Assembly (NCBI RefSeq): GCF_014218275.1
Contig: NZ_AP023213.1
Coordinates: forward strand, 2,644,001 to 2,708,000
Length of the DNA: 64,000 nt
Origin: Citrifermentans bremense
Lineage (GTDB): Bacteria; Desulfobacterota; Desulfuromonadia; Geobacterales; Geobacteraceae
Reading direction: 5' to 3'
The position numbers were made by a program, and so were the translations under genes. Shown here piece after piece: positions 17,847 to 26,428 of the stretch; positions within the stretch are counted from its first letter, which is position 1; each line of letters starts with the position of its first letter. The notes below the pieces were generated by a model. That model was not told where the DNA came from. It did not search any database and saw only the letters and a list, made by a program, of their open reading frames with translations.

Positions 17847-20800
17847 TTGTCCTCTCCGGCGAACCTCACCCAAAAACTTCTCGACACCTTCTCCTCCTGC
17901 ACCCCCGAGGAGAGGACCCTGCTGCAACTCCTTTCCGTGCTCTACGCGCCCCTATCCAAAAACGTCCTTCTCAACGTGCTCCGGCGCATGGGCGCCCCCG
18001 CCCCCGGAGAGCGCTCCTACACCGGATTGGTGCTGGCGGAAGTGCTGGAAAAGCTCGCTCATAAAAAGCTCGTGGTCCAGGGAAAAGACGGCATCCGCTG
18101 CGACATCCATATCACGCACGCCGCCACCCTGAGCGCCGTCGCCGACGGGGCCTTCCCGCAGATGGTCTCGGCGATCCACGTAGAGATCCCGATGGAGACC
18201 GACTGGGGGAGCAGCTATTATCGCACCCAGCTGCACGCCCTGCGCGACGTCCGCATAGCCTTCTACGCCAAAGACGAAAGGCTCGCTTTCGAGATGGAGG
18301 CGCGCTTCAAGCGGCAGTTCCCCTACGACCTCATGCGCTGCCACCCCTTCGTGACCATCTGCAACGCCCCCTTCGACCTCGAATGGTTCCGGTCGCTTCC
18401 TATCAAGCTGCAGGGGGCTGCCCTGAAGGAGATCCTCTCCTACGCCGGCGCGCACCTTATTCCGGCTCAACCACCTTTCGCCCTCCTGGCAGAGCTTGCG
18501 GCCGCAAAGGGAGTGACGCAGGAGCTATGCGACGTCCTCTGCGTGGAACTGCTGCTGCGAGGCGAAATCGACGCCGCAGAAAAGGCATCCGGCGAAAGGG
18601 CCAGCTCCACCGAGGCCGCGGTCTTCGCCGCGACACAGATGCTTCGCGGCGCCTACCCGGAATCTGCGGCGTCGTTCGAGAGTGCGCTCGCGCTGCTGCG
18701 CAAGGAGACCGGCAAGCGGAAGACCTTCTTCGACAACATCACCGGCCCGTTGTACATCCTGGCCCTCATCGCTGCCGGGAACGAACGCTCACTGACCCAG
18801 GCGGCCGACTTCTGCGCCTTCGTCGTCGGCAAGAAAGATTGGCCCCACCAGGACCTCTACCTGATCCTCAAGCACGTGGCCGCGGAGCGAAACGGGGAGC
18901 GCGGCACCTCCCGCTACCTTGAGGCGCTCTCCGCCGCCCCCGCCTTCGACACCTCCCCCTTCTACGCCCTTTTCTGCGTCATGGCCCTGCAGTGGGGCGG
19001 ATCCGAAAAAGCGCGTGAGAAGGCTGCAAAGCTGCCCCCGTTGGCCCACAAGGCACGCGACGCAGGATACCTGTGGCTTGCCGACGAGTTGGAGTGGACT
19101 GTGCTTGAGTGCGGCATCGCCCCTTTGCCCGCTTCCCGAACCGGAAAGCGCCAAAAACAGAAGGGGGTCGTCCCCCTGGTTCACGCCGTAGCGAAGATCG
19201 AGTTCTGGCAAACCGCCCTCCAGGCGCTGATCAGGCTGAACCGCGAGGAGGAAGAGGCGGAGCAAAAGCCGGTATCGCAATCCCGACTCATCTGGCACTT
19301 CGACGAGAAGCGCGGCTACTTCGAGATCCATCCGCGCGAGCAAAAGCAGGCGCCGAACGGTAAATGGAGCTCCGGGAGAAACATCTCCCCGAAACGTCTG
19401 GCCGAAGACGCGGCGGGTATCGATTTCCTCACCGAGCAGGACCGGCTCATCTGCGCCTGCATCAAGCTGGAACGCTGCCACGGCTATTACGGCCGGGACT
19501 GCTACGAGCTGAACCACGACCTGGCCCTGCCGCTCATGGTCGGGCACCCGCAGCTCTACCTCGACCCGGCGGGCACGGTGCACCTGGAACTTGTACGTGG
19601 TGAGCCGGAGATCCAACTCCTTACTGAAGGCGACACCCTTAAGCTGCAAATCTCTCCGCAGTTCGCGCCGGATCAGAAGATCTACCTGCAAAAGGAGGCC
19701 CCGACCCGGCTCAAGATGTACCAGGTGAAGGAGGAGTACCGCCGCATCGCCGCCATCCTCGGCAGCGGGCTGAAGCTCCCGCCGCAGGCGAAGAACCAGG
19801 CCCTCGCAGCGATTCATTCCCTCTCTTCGCTGGTCACGGTGCACTCGGACATCGAGGATGCGACCATCGAACAGATAGCGAGCGACAGCACCCCCTGCTT
19901 CCATCTTCTCCCCTACCAGGCCGGGCTGAGGCTGGAGCTGCTGGTCTACCCCCTGTCCGAAAGCGGCCCCTGCTTCCGCCCCGGGGCCGGCGGCGAAACG
20001 CTCATGGCCGTCATCGAAGGGAAAAAGGTGCAGGCCAAGCGGGACCTGCAGCTCGAGGTAAGCCGCACGACCGAAGCGATCGCAGCCCTACCCGTCCTCT
20101 CCGAATGCGAGGAATGGGAGGGCGAGTGGATGGTTCCCTCGACCGAAAAGGCGCTCGAACTGCTGCTTCAACTCCAGGGGCTCGGAGAAGCTGTGCGCGT
20201 TTCCTGGCCGGAAGGGGCGCGCTTCAAGATCAAGCAGGTCGCGACCCCCGGACACTGCCGGCTGGTTATCAAGCAGGCGAAAGACTGGTTCGAACTTGAA
20301 GGCGAAGTGAAGCTGAACGAGGGGCTCTCGCTAGATCTGCGGCAACTGGTCGAGCTCGCCAAGGATTCCCCAGGCCGCTTCATCCAGCTTGCAGATGGCG
20401 ATTTCCTGGCTCTCTCCGCCCAGCTCAAAAGGCACCTGGACGACCTCGCCTCCTGCGCCGATCCGCACGGCAGCAGCGCTTTCCGTTTCCATCCCCTCGC
20501 CGCCCCCGTCTTCGAGGAATTCGCCGGGCAGGCCGGGAGCTTCGACGCGGACGAGCAGTGGCGGCGCCAACTCAAAAGGCTGCTCGAAGCCGAGGCCTTC
20601 CGCCCCCAGCTCCCCGCCACGCTCCAGGCGGAACTGCGCGGCTATCAGGAGGAAGGGTTCAACTGGCTGAACCGGCTGGCCCACTGGGGGGTTGGAGCCT
20701 GTCTCGCCGACGACATGGGACTGGGTAAAACGGTCCAGGCGCTGGCACAAATCCTTTCCATGGCGGAGGGGGGGCCCTCGCTGGTGGTCGCTCCCACCTC

Positions 20801-22007
20801 GGTCTGCCTCAACTGGGAGAGCGAGAGCCTCAAGTTCGCCCCCACCCTTAATCCCGTCATCTTCGGTGGCCAAAACCGCGCGAAGCTCCTCCAGGAGCTG
20901 AAGCCCTTCGACCTGGTCATCTGCAGCTACGGGCTTTTGCAGCAGGAGGGGGAACTTCTGGCCGCGGTGCAGTGGCAGGCGATCATCCTGGACGAGGCGC
21001 AGGCGATCAAAAACATGGCGACCAAGAGAAGCCAGGCCGCCATGGAGCTAAAGGGCACCTTCAAGATGGTTGCCACAGGGACCCCCATCGAGAACCACCT
21101 GGGGGAGCTCTGGAACGTGTTCCGGTTCATCAACCCTGGACTTTTGGGGAGCCTGAAGCAGTTCAACGTCAAGTTCGCCGCGCCGATAGAAAAGAGCCAG
21201 GACAAGAAGGCCCGCGCACGTCTGAAGAAGCTGATCCAGCCCTTTATCCTGCGCCGCACCAAGAACCAGGTGCTGGAGGAGCTCCCGCCGCGCACGGAGA
21301 TCGTCATCAAGGTAGAGATGAGCGAGGAGGAGGCGTCGCTGTACGAGGCGATCAGGAAGAGCGCGCTCGACAACCTGGCCGGCGTCGGAAAGGTCGAGGG
21401 AAAGGGCGCGCTGCACCTGAAGATCCTTGCGGAGATCATGAGGCTTCGGCGTGCCTGCTGCAACCCGCGCCTGGTCCTGCCCGACACCCCCATCCCGAGC
21501 ACCAAGCTGGCCGCCTTCGGTGAGATCGTGGAGGAGCTGCGCGAGAACCGCCACAAGGCCCTTGTCTTCAGCCAGTTCGTCGGACACCTGGAGCTGATCC
21601 GGCAGTACGTAGAGAAGAACGGGATCCCCTACCAGTACCTCGACGGCAGCACGCCCCCCCAGGAGCGGAAGAAGCGCGTCGACGCCTTCCAAAGCGGCAG
21701 CGGCGACCTGTTCCTGATCAGCCTCAAGGCCGGCGGCGTCGGACTCAACCTCACCGCCGCAGACTACGTCATCCACATGGACCCCTGGTGGAATCCAGCG
21801 GTCGAAGACCAGGCCTCCGACCGCGCCCACCGCATAGGTCAGCAGCGCCCGGTCACCATCTACCGGCTGGTGACCAGGGGGACCATAGAAGAGAAGATCG
21901 TCGGTCTGCACCAGCAAAAGCGCGGCCTGGCCGACAGCCTGCTCGACGATAGCGACCTGAGCGGCAAAATAAGCGCAGAAGAGCTGCTGGCGCTGCTGCG
22001 GAAATAG
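17847..22007 (+). CDS. SWI2/SNF2-family helicase (large, no SWIM finger)
   Basis: A protein of about 1386 residues with an SNF2 motor in the last 470 residues: ADDMGLGKTVQALAQ (Walker A), ILDEAQAIKN (motif II), ATGTPIENHLGELW (motif III), VFSQFVGHLELI, ISLKAGGVGLNLTAAD and ASDRAHRIGQQRPV (motif VI). The first 900 residues match the long accessory region of bacterial SNF2 proteins. I chose TTG 17847 because AGGAG lies five bases upstream; GTG 17841 is also possible, and a longer reading frame back to 17790 runs into repeat DNA. No SWIM Cys/His cluster is visible, unlike the SNF2 protein at 10998-14360. Probably a nucleic-acid translocase; the substrate is unknown. Confidence 0.9.
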   Translation: MSSPANLTQKLLDTFSSCTPEERTLLQLLSVLYAPLSKNVLLNVLRRMGAPAPGERSYTGLVLAEVLEKLAHKKLVVQGKDGIRCDIHITHAATLSAVADGAFPQMVSAIHVEIPMETDWGSSYYRTQLHALRDVRIAFYAKDERLAFEMEARFKRQFPYDLMRCHPFVTICNAPFDLEWFRSLPIKLQGAALKEILSYAGAHLIPAQPPFALLAELAAAKGVTQELCDVLCVELLLRGEIDAAEKASGERASSTEAAVFAATQMLRGAYPESAASFESALALLRKETGKRKTFFDNITGPLYILALIAAGNERSLTQAADFCAFVVGKKDWPHQDLYLILKHVAAERNGERGTSRYLEALSAAPAFDTSPFYALFCVMALQWGGSEKAREKAAKLPPLAHKARDAGYLWLADELEWTVLECGIAPLPASRTGKRQKQKGVVPLVHAVAKIEFWQTALQALIRLNREEEEAEQKPVSQSRLIWHFDEKRGYFEIHPREQKQAPNGKWSSGRNISPKRLAEDAAGIDFLTEQDRLICACIKLERCHGYYGRDCYELNHDLALPLMVGHPQLYLDPAGTVHLELVRGEPEIQLLTEGDTLKLQISPQFAPDQKIYLQKEAPTRLKMYQVKEEYRRIAAILGSGLKLPPQAKNQALAAIHSLSSLVTVHSDIEDATIEQIASDSTPCFHLLPYQAGLRLELLVYPLSESGPCFRPGAGGETLMAVIEGKKVQAKRDLQLEVSRTTEAIAALPVLSECEEWEGEWMVPSTEKALELLLQLQGLGEAVRVSWPEGARFKIKQVATPGHCRLVIKQAKDWFELEGEVKLNEGLSLDLRQLVELAKDSPGRFIQLADGDFLALSAQLKRHLDDLASCADPHGSSAFRFHPLAAPVFEEFAGQAGSFDADEQWRRQLKRLLEAEAFRPQLPATLQAELRGYQEEGFNWLNRLAHWGVGACLADDMGLGKTVQALAQILSMAEGGPSLVVAPTSVCLNWESESLKFAPTLNPVIFGGQNRAKLLQELKPFDLVICSYGLLQQEGELLAAVQWQAIILDEAQAIKNMATKRSQAAMELKGTFKMVATGTPIENHLGELWNVFRFINPGLLGSLKQFNVKFAAPIEKSQDKKARARLKKLIQPFILRRTKNQVLEELPPRTEIVIKVEMSEEEASLYEAIRKSALDNLAGVGKVEGKGALHLKILAEIMRLRRACCNPRLVLPDTPIPSTKLAAFGEIVEELRENRHKALVFSQFVGHLELIRQYVEKNGIPYQYLDGSTPPQERKKRVDAFQSGSGDLFLISLKAGGVGLNLTAADYVIHMDPWWNPAVEDQASDRAHRIGQQRPVTIYRLVTRGTIEEKIVGLHQQKRGLADSLLDDSDLSGKISAEELLALLRK

Positions 22008-22065
22008 CGCGAGCTTCGCTCCCCACTCTGCATTCCCCTCACTCTCATAAAACTGCTTATCTTAG

Positions 22066-22094
22066 TTGACTAAAATTAACACTTGCTATATATT
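22066..22094 (+). promoter_or_regulatory. sigma-70-type promoter
   Basis: TTGACT (22066-22071), a 17-base spacer and TATATT (22089-22094) lie about 40 bases before the lipoprotein ATG. Confidence 0.7.
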
Positions 22095-22135
22095 GTGCCG
22101 ATTTTCATCCTCATCCGTCATCCATAGGAGCATCA

Positions 22136-23068
22136 ATGAAGAAAATCGCAGTTAAAGCCCTCTCTGCTGCAATGATCGTCTCACTTACCGGCTGCGCCAG
22201 CATCGTCAGCAAATCAAGCTGGCCCGTAACCGTTCAATCCACACCATCAGGTGCCAAATGCACGGTGACCAACAAGAAGGGCATTGCGATCCATTCCGGC
22301 GAAACTCCAATGATAATCACAGTAGATTCAGGGAACGGGTTCTTCTCGAAGGCCAAATACACCATCTCGTGCAACAAGGACGGATATGATCTCGGCCACA
22401 GCGAGCTTGCCGCGCACATGAACGGCTGGTACTGGGGCAACATCGTGTTCGGCGGGGTGATCGGACTGCTGGTCGTGGACCCAGTGACCGGCGCGATGTG
22501 GCGTATGGACGATACGCTCATGGTCCCCCTCTCTGCAAGCGGCGTTGCAAAGCTTGCCGCTCCTGCCGAGGCAGGAACCAAAGCGCCTGATGTCAAGGCC
22601 GCCGCCGTCACTGAAAGTAGCAGCCTGAGCATCGGCAAGAAACTGCACCTGGCCAAGAACGACACCGTTGCCGTCCTTCCTTTCACCATCAAAGCAGTAG
22701 AGAAGAAGTACGACCATCTCAGTCAGGGCTTCTCTGACGATCTCACCTACTATCTCAGGAAAAGCGAAGACATAAAGATCATCGACGGGAACAAGGTCGA
22801 CAAGGCTCTCAGCGAGATCAAGTTAACCAACAGCGTTATCCTCGACAGCACCACCGCGCAAAACATCGGGAAGGAGATCGGCGCCAAGTTCATCATACTC
22901 GGCAACGTTGAGGTCATCGACAACGAGGCGAACGTGATCTGTCACGTGATAAATGTGGAAACCTGCGAGAACGTCCTGTCCGAGAAAGTCACTGGAGGCG
23001 CCGGCAACATCCTTCAGTTGCGGGACCAACTGGGACAGAAGATGAACCAAAGGCTGGTGACCATGTAG
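22136..23068 (+). CDS. lipoprotein with PEGA-like N-terminal and CsgG/FlgO-like C-terminal regions
   Basis: A 310-residue exported lipoprotein: signal peptide ending in LTGC (lipidated Cys20). Residues about 30-110 (PVTVQSTPSGAKCTVTNKKG) resemble the PEGA/carboxypeptidase-regulatory type seen in surface lipoproteins. A short hydrophobic GGVIGLLVVDPVTG segment follows. The C-terminal part (about 175-305: KNDTVAVLPF, GFSDDLTYYL, IGKEIGAKFIILGNV) resembles the CsgG/FlgO fold of envelope lipoproteins. The ATG follows ATAGGAG and a strong promoter. No partner gene adjoins it; the specific role is unknown. Confidence 0.75.
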   Translation: MKKIAVKALSAAMIVSLTGCASIVSKSSWPVTVQSTPSGAKCTVTNKKGIAIHSGETPMIITVDSGNGFFSKAKYTISCNKDGYDLGHSELAAHMNGWYWGNIVFGGVIGLLVVDPVTGAMWRMDDTLMVPLSASGVAKLAAPAEAGTKAPDVKAAAVTESSSLSIGKKLHLAKNDTVAVLPFTIKAVEKKYDHLSQGFSDDLTYYLRKSEDIKIIDGNKVDKALSEIKLTNSVILDSTTAQNIGKEIGAKFIILGNVEVIDNEANVICHVINVETCENVLSEKVTGGAGNILQLRDQLGQKMNQRLVTM

Positions 23069-23125
23069 CGTAGGGTGGGCGAAGGGCGGGTGAGGGAAAG
23101 TTTGGCAACATCAGGAGGTACACAA

Positions 23126-23770
23126 ATGAAGGTAATCGCGATTAACGGCAGCCCGAGGAAAAAGTGGAACACGGCAACCTTGCTGGAAAAGGCCCTCGAA
23201 GGGGCGGCTTCGGCCGACGCCGAGACGGAACTGATTCATCTCTACGACTTGAACTACAAGGGATGCATCAGCTGCTTCGCCTGCAAGTTAAAGGGGGGCA
23301 AGAGCTACGGCAAATGCGCCATGCAGGACGAGCTCACCCCGGTGCTGGAGAAGCTCGCGGAAGCCGACGCCTTCGTTCTCGGTTCCCCGGTGTACTTCGG
23401 GACGGTGACCGGTGAGATGCACTCGTTCATGGAGCGGCTCCTGTTCCAGTACCTGGTGTACAGCAACCCTCCGACCTCGCTCTTCACCCGCAGCATCCGC
23501 ACGGGGTTCATCTACACCATGAACGTCTCGGAAGAGATCATGAAGCAGTACTCCTACCCTATCCACATCGGCCTCAACGAGGGTGTCCTCGCTCGCAACT
23601 TCGGCTCCTGCGAATCGCTCTGCGCCAATGAAACGCTGCAGTTCGAGGATTACGACAAGGTGGTCTTCAACTACTTCGATCCGGCGATAAGGCGCGAGCG
23701 GTACCAGAAGGCGTTTCCGGAAGACTGTGAGAAGGCGTTCGCGCTCGGCGCCAGGCTGGTGCAGCAATGA
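23126..23770 (+). CDS. flavodoxin-like NAD(P)H-dependent oxidoreductase with cysteine cluster
   Basis: Flavodoxin-fold FMN reductase family protein of 214 residues. The FMN phosphate-binding loop is AINGSPRKKWNTATL near the N-terminus. A cluster GCISCFACKLKGG (C47, C50, C53, with C64 following) resembles the Fe-S ligand pattern of iron-sulfur flavoproteins. GSPVYFGTVTGEMHSFMER is the usual second FMN-contact segment. The ATG at 23126 follows AGGAGGT; an in-frame GTG further upstream is not needed. Its stop overlaps the start of the isochorismatase gene, so both are co-translated. Substrate unknown. Confidence 0.85.
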   Translation: MKVIAINGSPRKKWNTATLLEKALEGAASADAETELIHLYDLNYKGCISCFACKLKGGKSYGKCAMQDELTPVLEKLAEADAFVLGSPVYFGTVTGEMHSFMERLLFQYLVYSNPPTSLFTRSIRTGFIYTMNVSEEIMKQYSYPIHIGLNEGVLARNFGSCESLCANETLQFEDYDKVVFNYFDPAIRRERYQKAFPEDCEKAFALGARLVQQ

Positions 23771-24348
23771 GCCAGGCAGCCAAGGAGCATAAAGGAGAAA
23801 ACGGGACCTGCCTGATCCTGGTCGACATTCAAAACGACTACTTCCCCGGCGGCAGCATGGAACTTGCGGGAATAGAGGAAGCCGCTGCTAACGCGAAGCT
23901 CCTGCTCGAGCAGTGCAGGAAAAGTGGAACTCCGGTTGTCCATATCCAGCACATCGCCGCGCGCCCAGGTGCCACCTTTTTTGTCCCCGGCACCGACGGC
24001 GCCGAGATCAGCCAAATGGTGGCGCCCGCGGCGGGCGAATCGATCGTAATCAAGAACTTCCCGAACAGCTTCCGGGGGACCTCGCTCTTGGAGCTGCTGG
24101 CGGCCCGGCAGATAAAGGACCTTGTGATCTGTGGGGCGATGAGCCACATGTGCATAGACGCTACAACCAGGGCAGCGTTCGATCTAGGCTTTGACTGTAC
24201 CGTCGTCGAAGACGCCTGCGCTACCAGAGACCTGCAGTTCCAGGGGCGGACGGTCAAAGCCGCCGATGTGCATGCATCCTTCATGTCTGCGCTCGCAATA
24301 CCTTACGCCAAGATAGTCAGCACTGAAGAGGCCCTGGGGCAGCTCTAG
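23767..24348 (+). CDS. isochorismatase family cysteine hydrolase
   Basis: A 193-residue isochorismatase-like hydrolase with the Asp-Lys-Cys triad: Asp20 in LVDIQNDYF, Lys96 in VIKNFPNSF and Cys129 in CGAMSHMCID. Family members hydrolyse amides such as nicotinamide or other small molecules; the sequence alone does not fix the substrate. The start overlaps the flavoprotein stop (ATGA at 23767-23770), suggesting a shared pathway such as degradation or detoxification of a small organic compound. A weak hairpin with a T-run (about 24330-24358) follows. Confidence 0.88.
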   Translation: MSQAAKEHKGENGTCLILVDIQNDYFPGGSMELAGIEEAAANAKLLLEQCRKSGTPVVHIQHIAARPGATFFVPGTDGAEISQMVAPAAGESIVIKNFPNSFRGTSLLELLAARQIKDLVICGAMSHMCIDATTRAAFDLGFDCTVVEDACATRDLQFQGRTVKAADVHASFMSALAIPYAKIVSTEEALGQL

Positions 24349-24740
24349 GGGCCTTTTTGTCCCTCAGTTGCAAAGGTTCATCGGGGAATACCAGAGATGT
24401 GGTGTTAATTTGCCCACGAAGGGCTGGGTCAGACCTAACGTCCCCCCCTTTGCGAAGGGGGGACAGGGGGGATTTCACTCCCGCTGAACATCCCCCTCAA
24501 TCTCTCTTTTCAAAGGGAGAACATTCCGCTAAGCTTGCTGCAAGATCAAGGTCACTCAGGAATCTGATTGACTTCCCGGCGCCAAGGAGTGTATTAGAAC
24601 TGGTTCTGAAATATCCTGTCATAAGACAAGACAGAGCAATCATGATCTAAGACAGAGCCGCCCGTTTCAGCAATGCTGAAGGGGCGGCTTTTTTTACTAC
24701 GCCGCGAGTACCAGCTACTGCGACGGTGCGGGAGTTGAGG
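24349..24740. other. intergenic region with GC-rich inverted repeat
   Basis: About 390 bases without a supported gene. It contains a C-run/G-run inverted repeat (CCCCCCTT, loop TGCG, AAGGGGGG at 24443-24462) inside a longer C/G-run segment of a type common in bacterial intergenic repeats, and a strong terminator at 24656-24695. The only open frame here (from 24357) has no ribosome site or family likeness. Confidence 0.6.
24656..24695 (+). terminator. intrinsic terminator
   Basis: Stem AGCCGCCC / GGGCGGCT with an inner TTCAG/CTGAA stem, followed by seven T. It lies just upstream of the first MFS gene and more than 300 bases after the isochorismatase stop, so either that transcript is long or a short RNA ends here. 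Confidence 0.8.
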
Positions 24741-25988
24741 ATGACATGCAGTGAAGGGAATACGAAAAATGTAGTGCGGCAGGTTTTGGGACTGCCGGTG
24801 ATAGTTGCGGCTCTCGGGTACTTCGTCGACATTTACGACCTGGTGCTGTTCAGCATCGTAAGGGTGCCGAGCCTCAAGGGCATCGGGCTTTCAGGGCAGG
24901 AACTGATCGACAAAGGGGTGTTTCTGCTCAACATGCAGATGGCGGGGATGCTGCTGGGGGGGATCCTCTGGGGAGTTCTCGGGGACCGGAAGGGGCGCCT
25001 CAAGATCATGTTCGGTTCCATCTTCATCTACTCCGTGGCCAACCTCGCCAACGGCATGGCCAACTCCATCGAAGCATACGCCTTTCTCCGCTTCATGGCG
25101 GGGGTGGGTCTCGCCGGCGAGCTCGGCGCCGGCATCACGCTGGTGAGCGAGGTGCTGCACCGCTCCATCAGGGGATACGGCACCATGATCGTGGCGACTG
25201 TCGGTGTCTCGGGAGCCATACTCGCAAACTTCGTCGCGAAGCAGTTCGACTGGCGCACAGCATTCGTCATCGGCGGCATCTTGGGCCTGCTGCTCCTGCT
25301 GCTGCGGGTCTCGGTGGCGGAATCAGGGATGTTCAAGGGGATGGAATCCAAGGAAGTAGCCAAGGGAAATTTCCTCGCACTCTTCACCTCGCGCGACCGC
25401 TTCGGCCGCTTCATGAACTCGATCCTGATCGGCCTTCCCTCCTGGTTCGTCGTTGGGGTCCTGATCACCTTTTCCCCCGAGTTCGCCAAGGCCCTCGCGG
25501 TCCAGGGGACGGTCAACGCCGGCAACGCCGTGATGTACTGCTACATGGGGCTTGTGGCCGGTGACCTCGTGAGCGGGCTCTTGAGCCAGCTGCTGAAAAG
25601 CCGCAAGAAGGTGGTGCTTCTTTTCCTGCTGCTGACCGTCGCGGCGGTGGCGGGCTACTTCAGCGCCACCGGGGTTACCGCAGGCTCCTTCTATCTCATC
25701 TGCGGGCTCCTCGGCTTCGGGATCGGGTACTGGGCGATCTTCGTCACCGTTGCGGCGGAGCAGTTCGGGACCAATCTTAGGGCCACCGTCGCCACCACCG
25801 TCCCCAATTTCGTGCGCGGCATGACCATCCCCATCACCATGCTGTTCCAGTCGGCGCGAAAGGTCCTGGGGCTGGAGATGGGCGCGCTTGCCGTGGGGGC
25901 GCTTTGCCTGGTCATCGCGCTGATAAGCCTCTCCCTGCTCCAGGAGACTTTCCACAAGGATCTCGATTATTTCGAGGAATACCTTTGA
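24741..25988 (+). CDS. MFS transporter (metabolite:H+ symporter-like)
   Basis: A 415-residue major facilitator with twelve predicted spans. Motif A after span 2 is GDRKGRLKIM, as in sugar and organic-acid:H+ symporters, and FMAGVGLAGELGAGITLVSE is the characteristic span-4/5 region. I chose ATG 24741 because GGAG is six bases upstream; GTG 24726 is an alternative. Its stop overlaps a TTG start of the cupin-like gene, which in turn overlaps the next MFS gene, so three genes are translationally coupled. Substrate unknown; a small organic acid is a reasonable guess from subfamily resemblance. Confidence 0.85.
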   Translation: MTCSEGNTKNVVRQVLGLPVIVAALGYFVDIYDLVLFSIVRVPSLKGIGLSGQELIDKGVFLLNMQMAGMLLGGILWGVLGDRKGRLKIMFGSIFIYSVANLANGMANSIEAYAFLRFMAGVGLAGELGAGITLVSEVLHRSIRGYGTMIVATVGVSGAILANFVAKQFDWRTAFVIGGILGLLLLLLRVSVAESGMFKGMESKEVAKGNFLALFTSRDRFGRFMNSILIGLPSWFVVGVLITFSPEFAKALAVQGTVNAGNAVMYCYMGLVAGDLVSGLLSQLLKSRKKVVLLFLLLTVAAVAGYFSATGVTAGSFYLICGLLGFGIGYWAIFVTVAAEQFGTNLRATVATTVPNFVRGMTIPITMLFQSARKVLGLEMGALAVGALCLVIALISLSLLQETFHKDLDYFEEYL

Positions 25989-26428
25989 AAAAAACCATGA
26001 AGATCCAGACCGGCAACGCACACGACGCCGAGACCAACGGAACCGGCTGGTTCCTCGGCTTCAGCGACTGGACGCTAAACGACCCTTCGGGCCTGCTGCA
26101 CATCCCGAAGCATGAGACTCTGACCGGTCTCTGCGTCAAGTGGTACGATCACCCCTCAGGCGACGACAGCGGCAATTCCAAGCCCGTCAGCGAGGGAAGG
26201 ACCATTTCCTTACTGGTCAGCGAGGGCTCCGCTTTCCGTATCGAGTTCTCCCCCTCCCCCGACTTCTCCCCAGAAGAGGTGCAGACCGTACTGCTGGAGA
26301 GGCACGGCGACTTTGCCATTTGGGGGGAAGGGTTATACCACCGGTGGCACTGCCTTTCCCGGGCCACCGTCCTCACCATCAGATGGAACCCTGCAACCGC
26401 TGCGACGAACGACGAGACATCTGCATGA
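25985..26428 (+). CDS. small cupin-like protein
   Basis: A soluble protein of about 147 residues between two MFS genes. The likely start is TTG 25985 (MKKTMKIQTGNA), five bases after GAGGAA and overlapping the upstream stop; ATG 25997 is possible. The core (GWFLGFSDWTL, CVKWYDHPSGDDSG, GRTISLLVSEGSAFRIEF, FAIWGEGLYHRWHC) resembles a short beta-barrel cupin family often mislabelled 'signal peptidase I' in databases; no peptidase motif is present. It probably binds a small ligand, perhaps the transported compound, by analogy only. Confidence 0.6.
   Translation: MKKTMKIQTGNAHDAETNGTGWFLGFSDWTLNDPSGLLHIPKHETLTGLCVKWYDHPSGDDSGNSKPVSEGRTISLLVSEGSAFRIEFSPSPDFSPEEVQTVLLERHGDFAIWGEGLYHRWHCLSRATVLTIRWNPATAATNDETSA

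Noticed and set aside
10998-22007. SNF2 pair as a phage-defence island
   Set aside because: No nuclease, methyltransferase, phospholipase or other defence partner; neighbours are metabolic and RNA-decay genes.
26140-26424. 5' extension of the second MFS gene
   Set aside because: The extra 95 codons read the cupin-like gene in another frame, with low-complexity Arg/Gln content; the ATG at 26425 overlaps the cupin stop and begins the family sequence.
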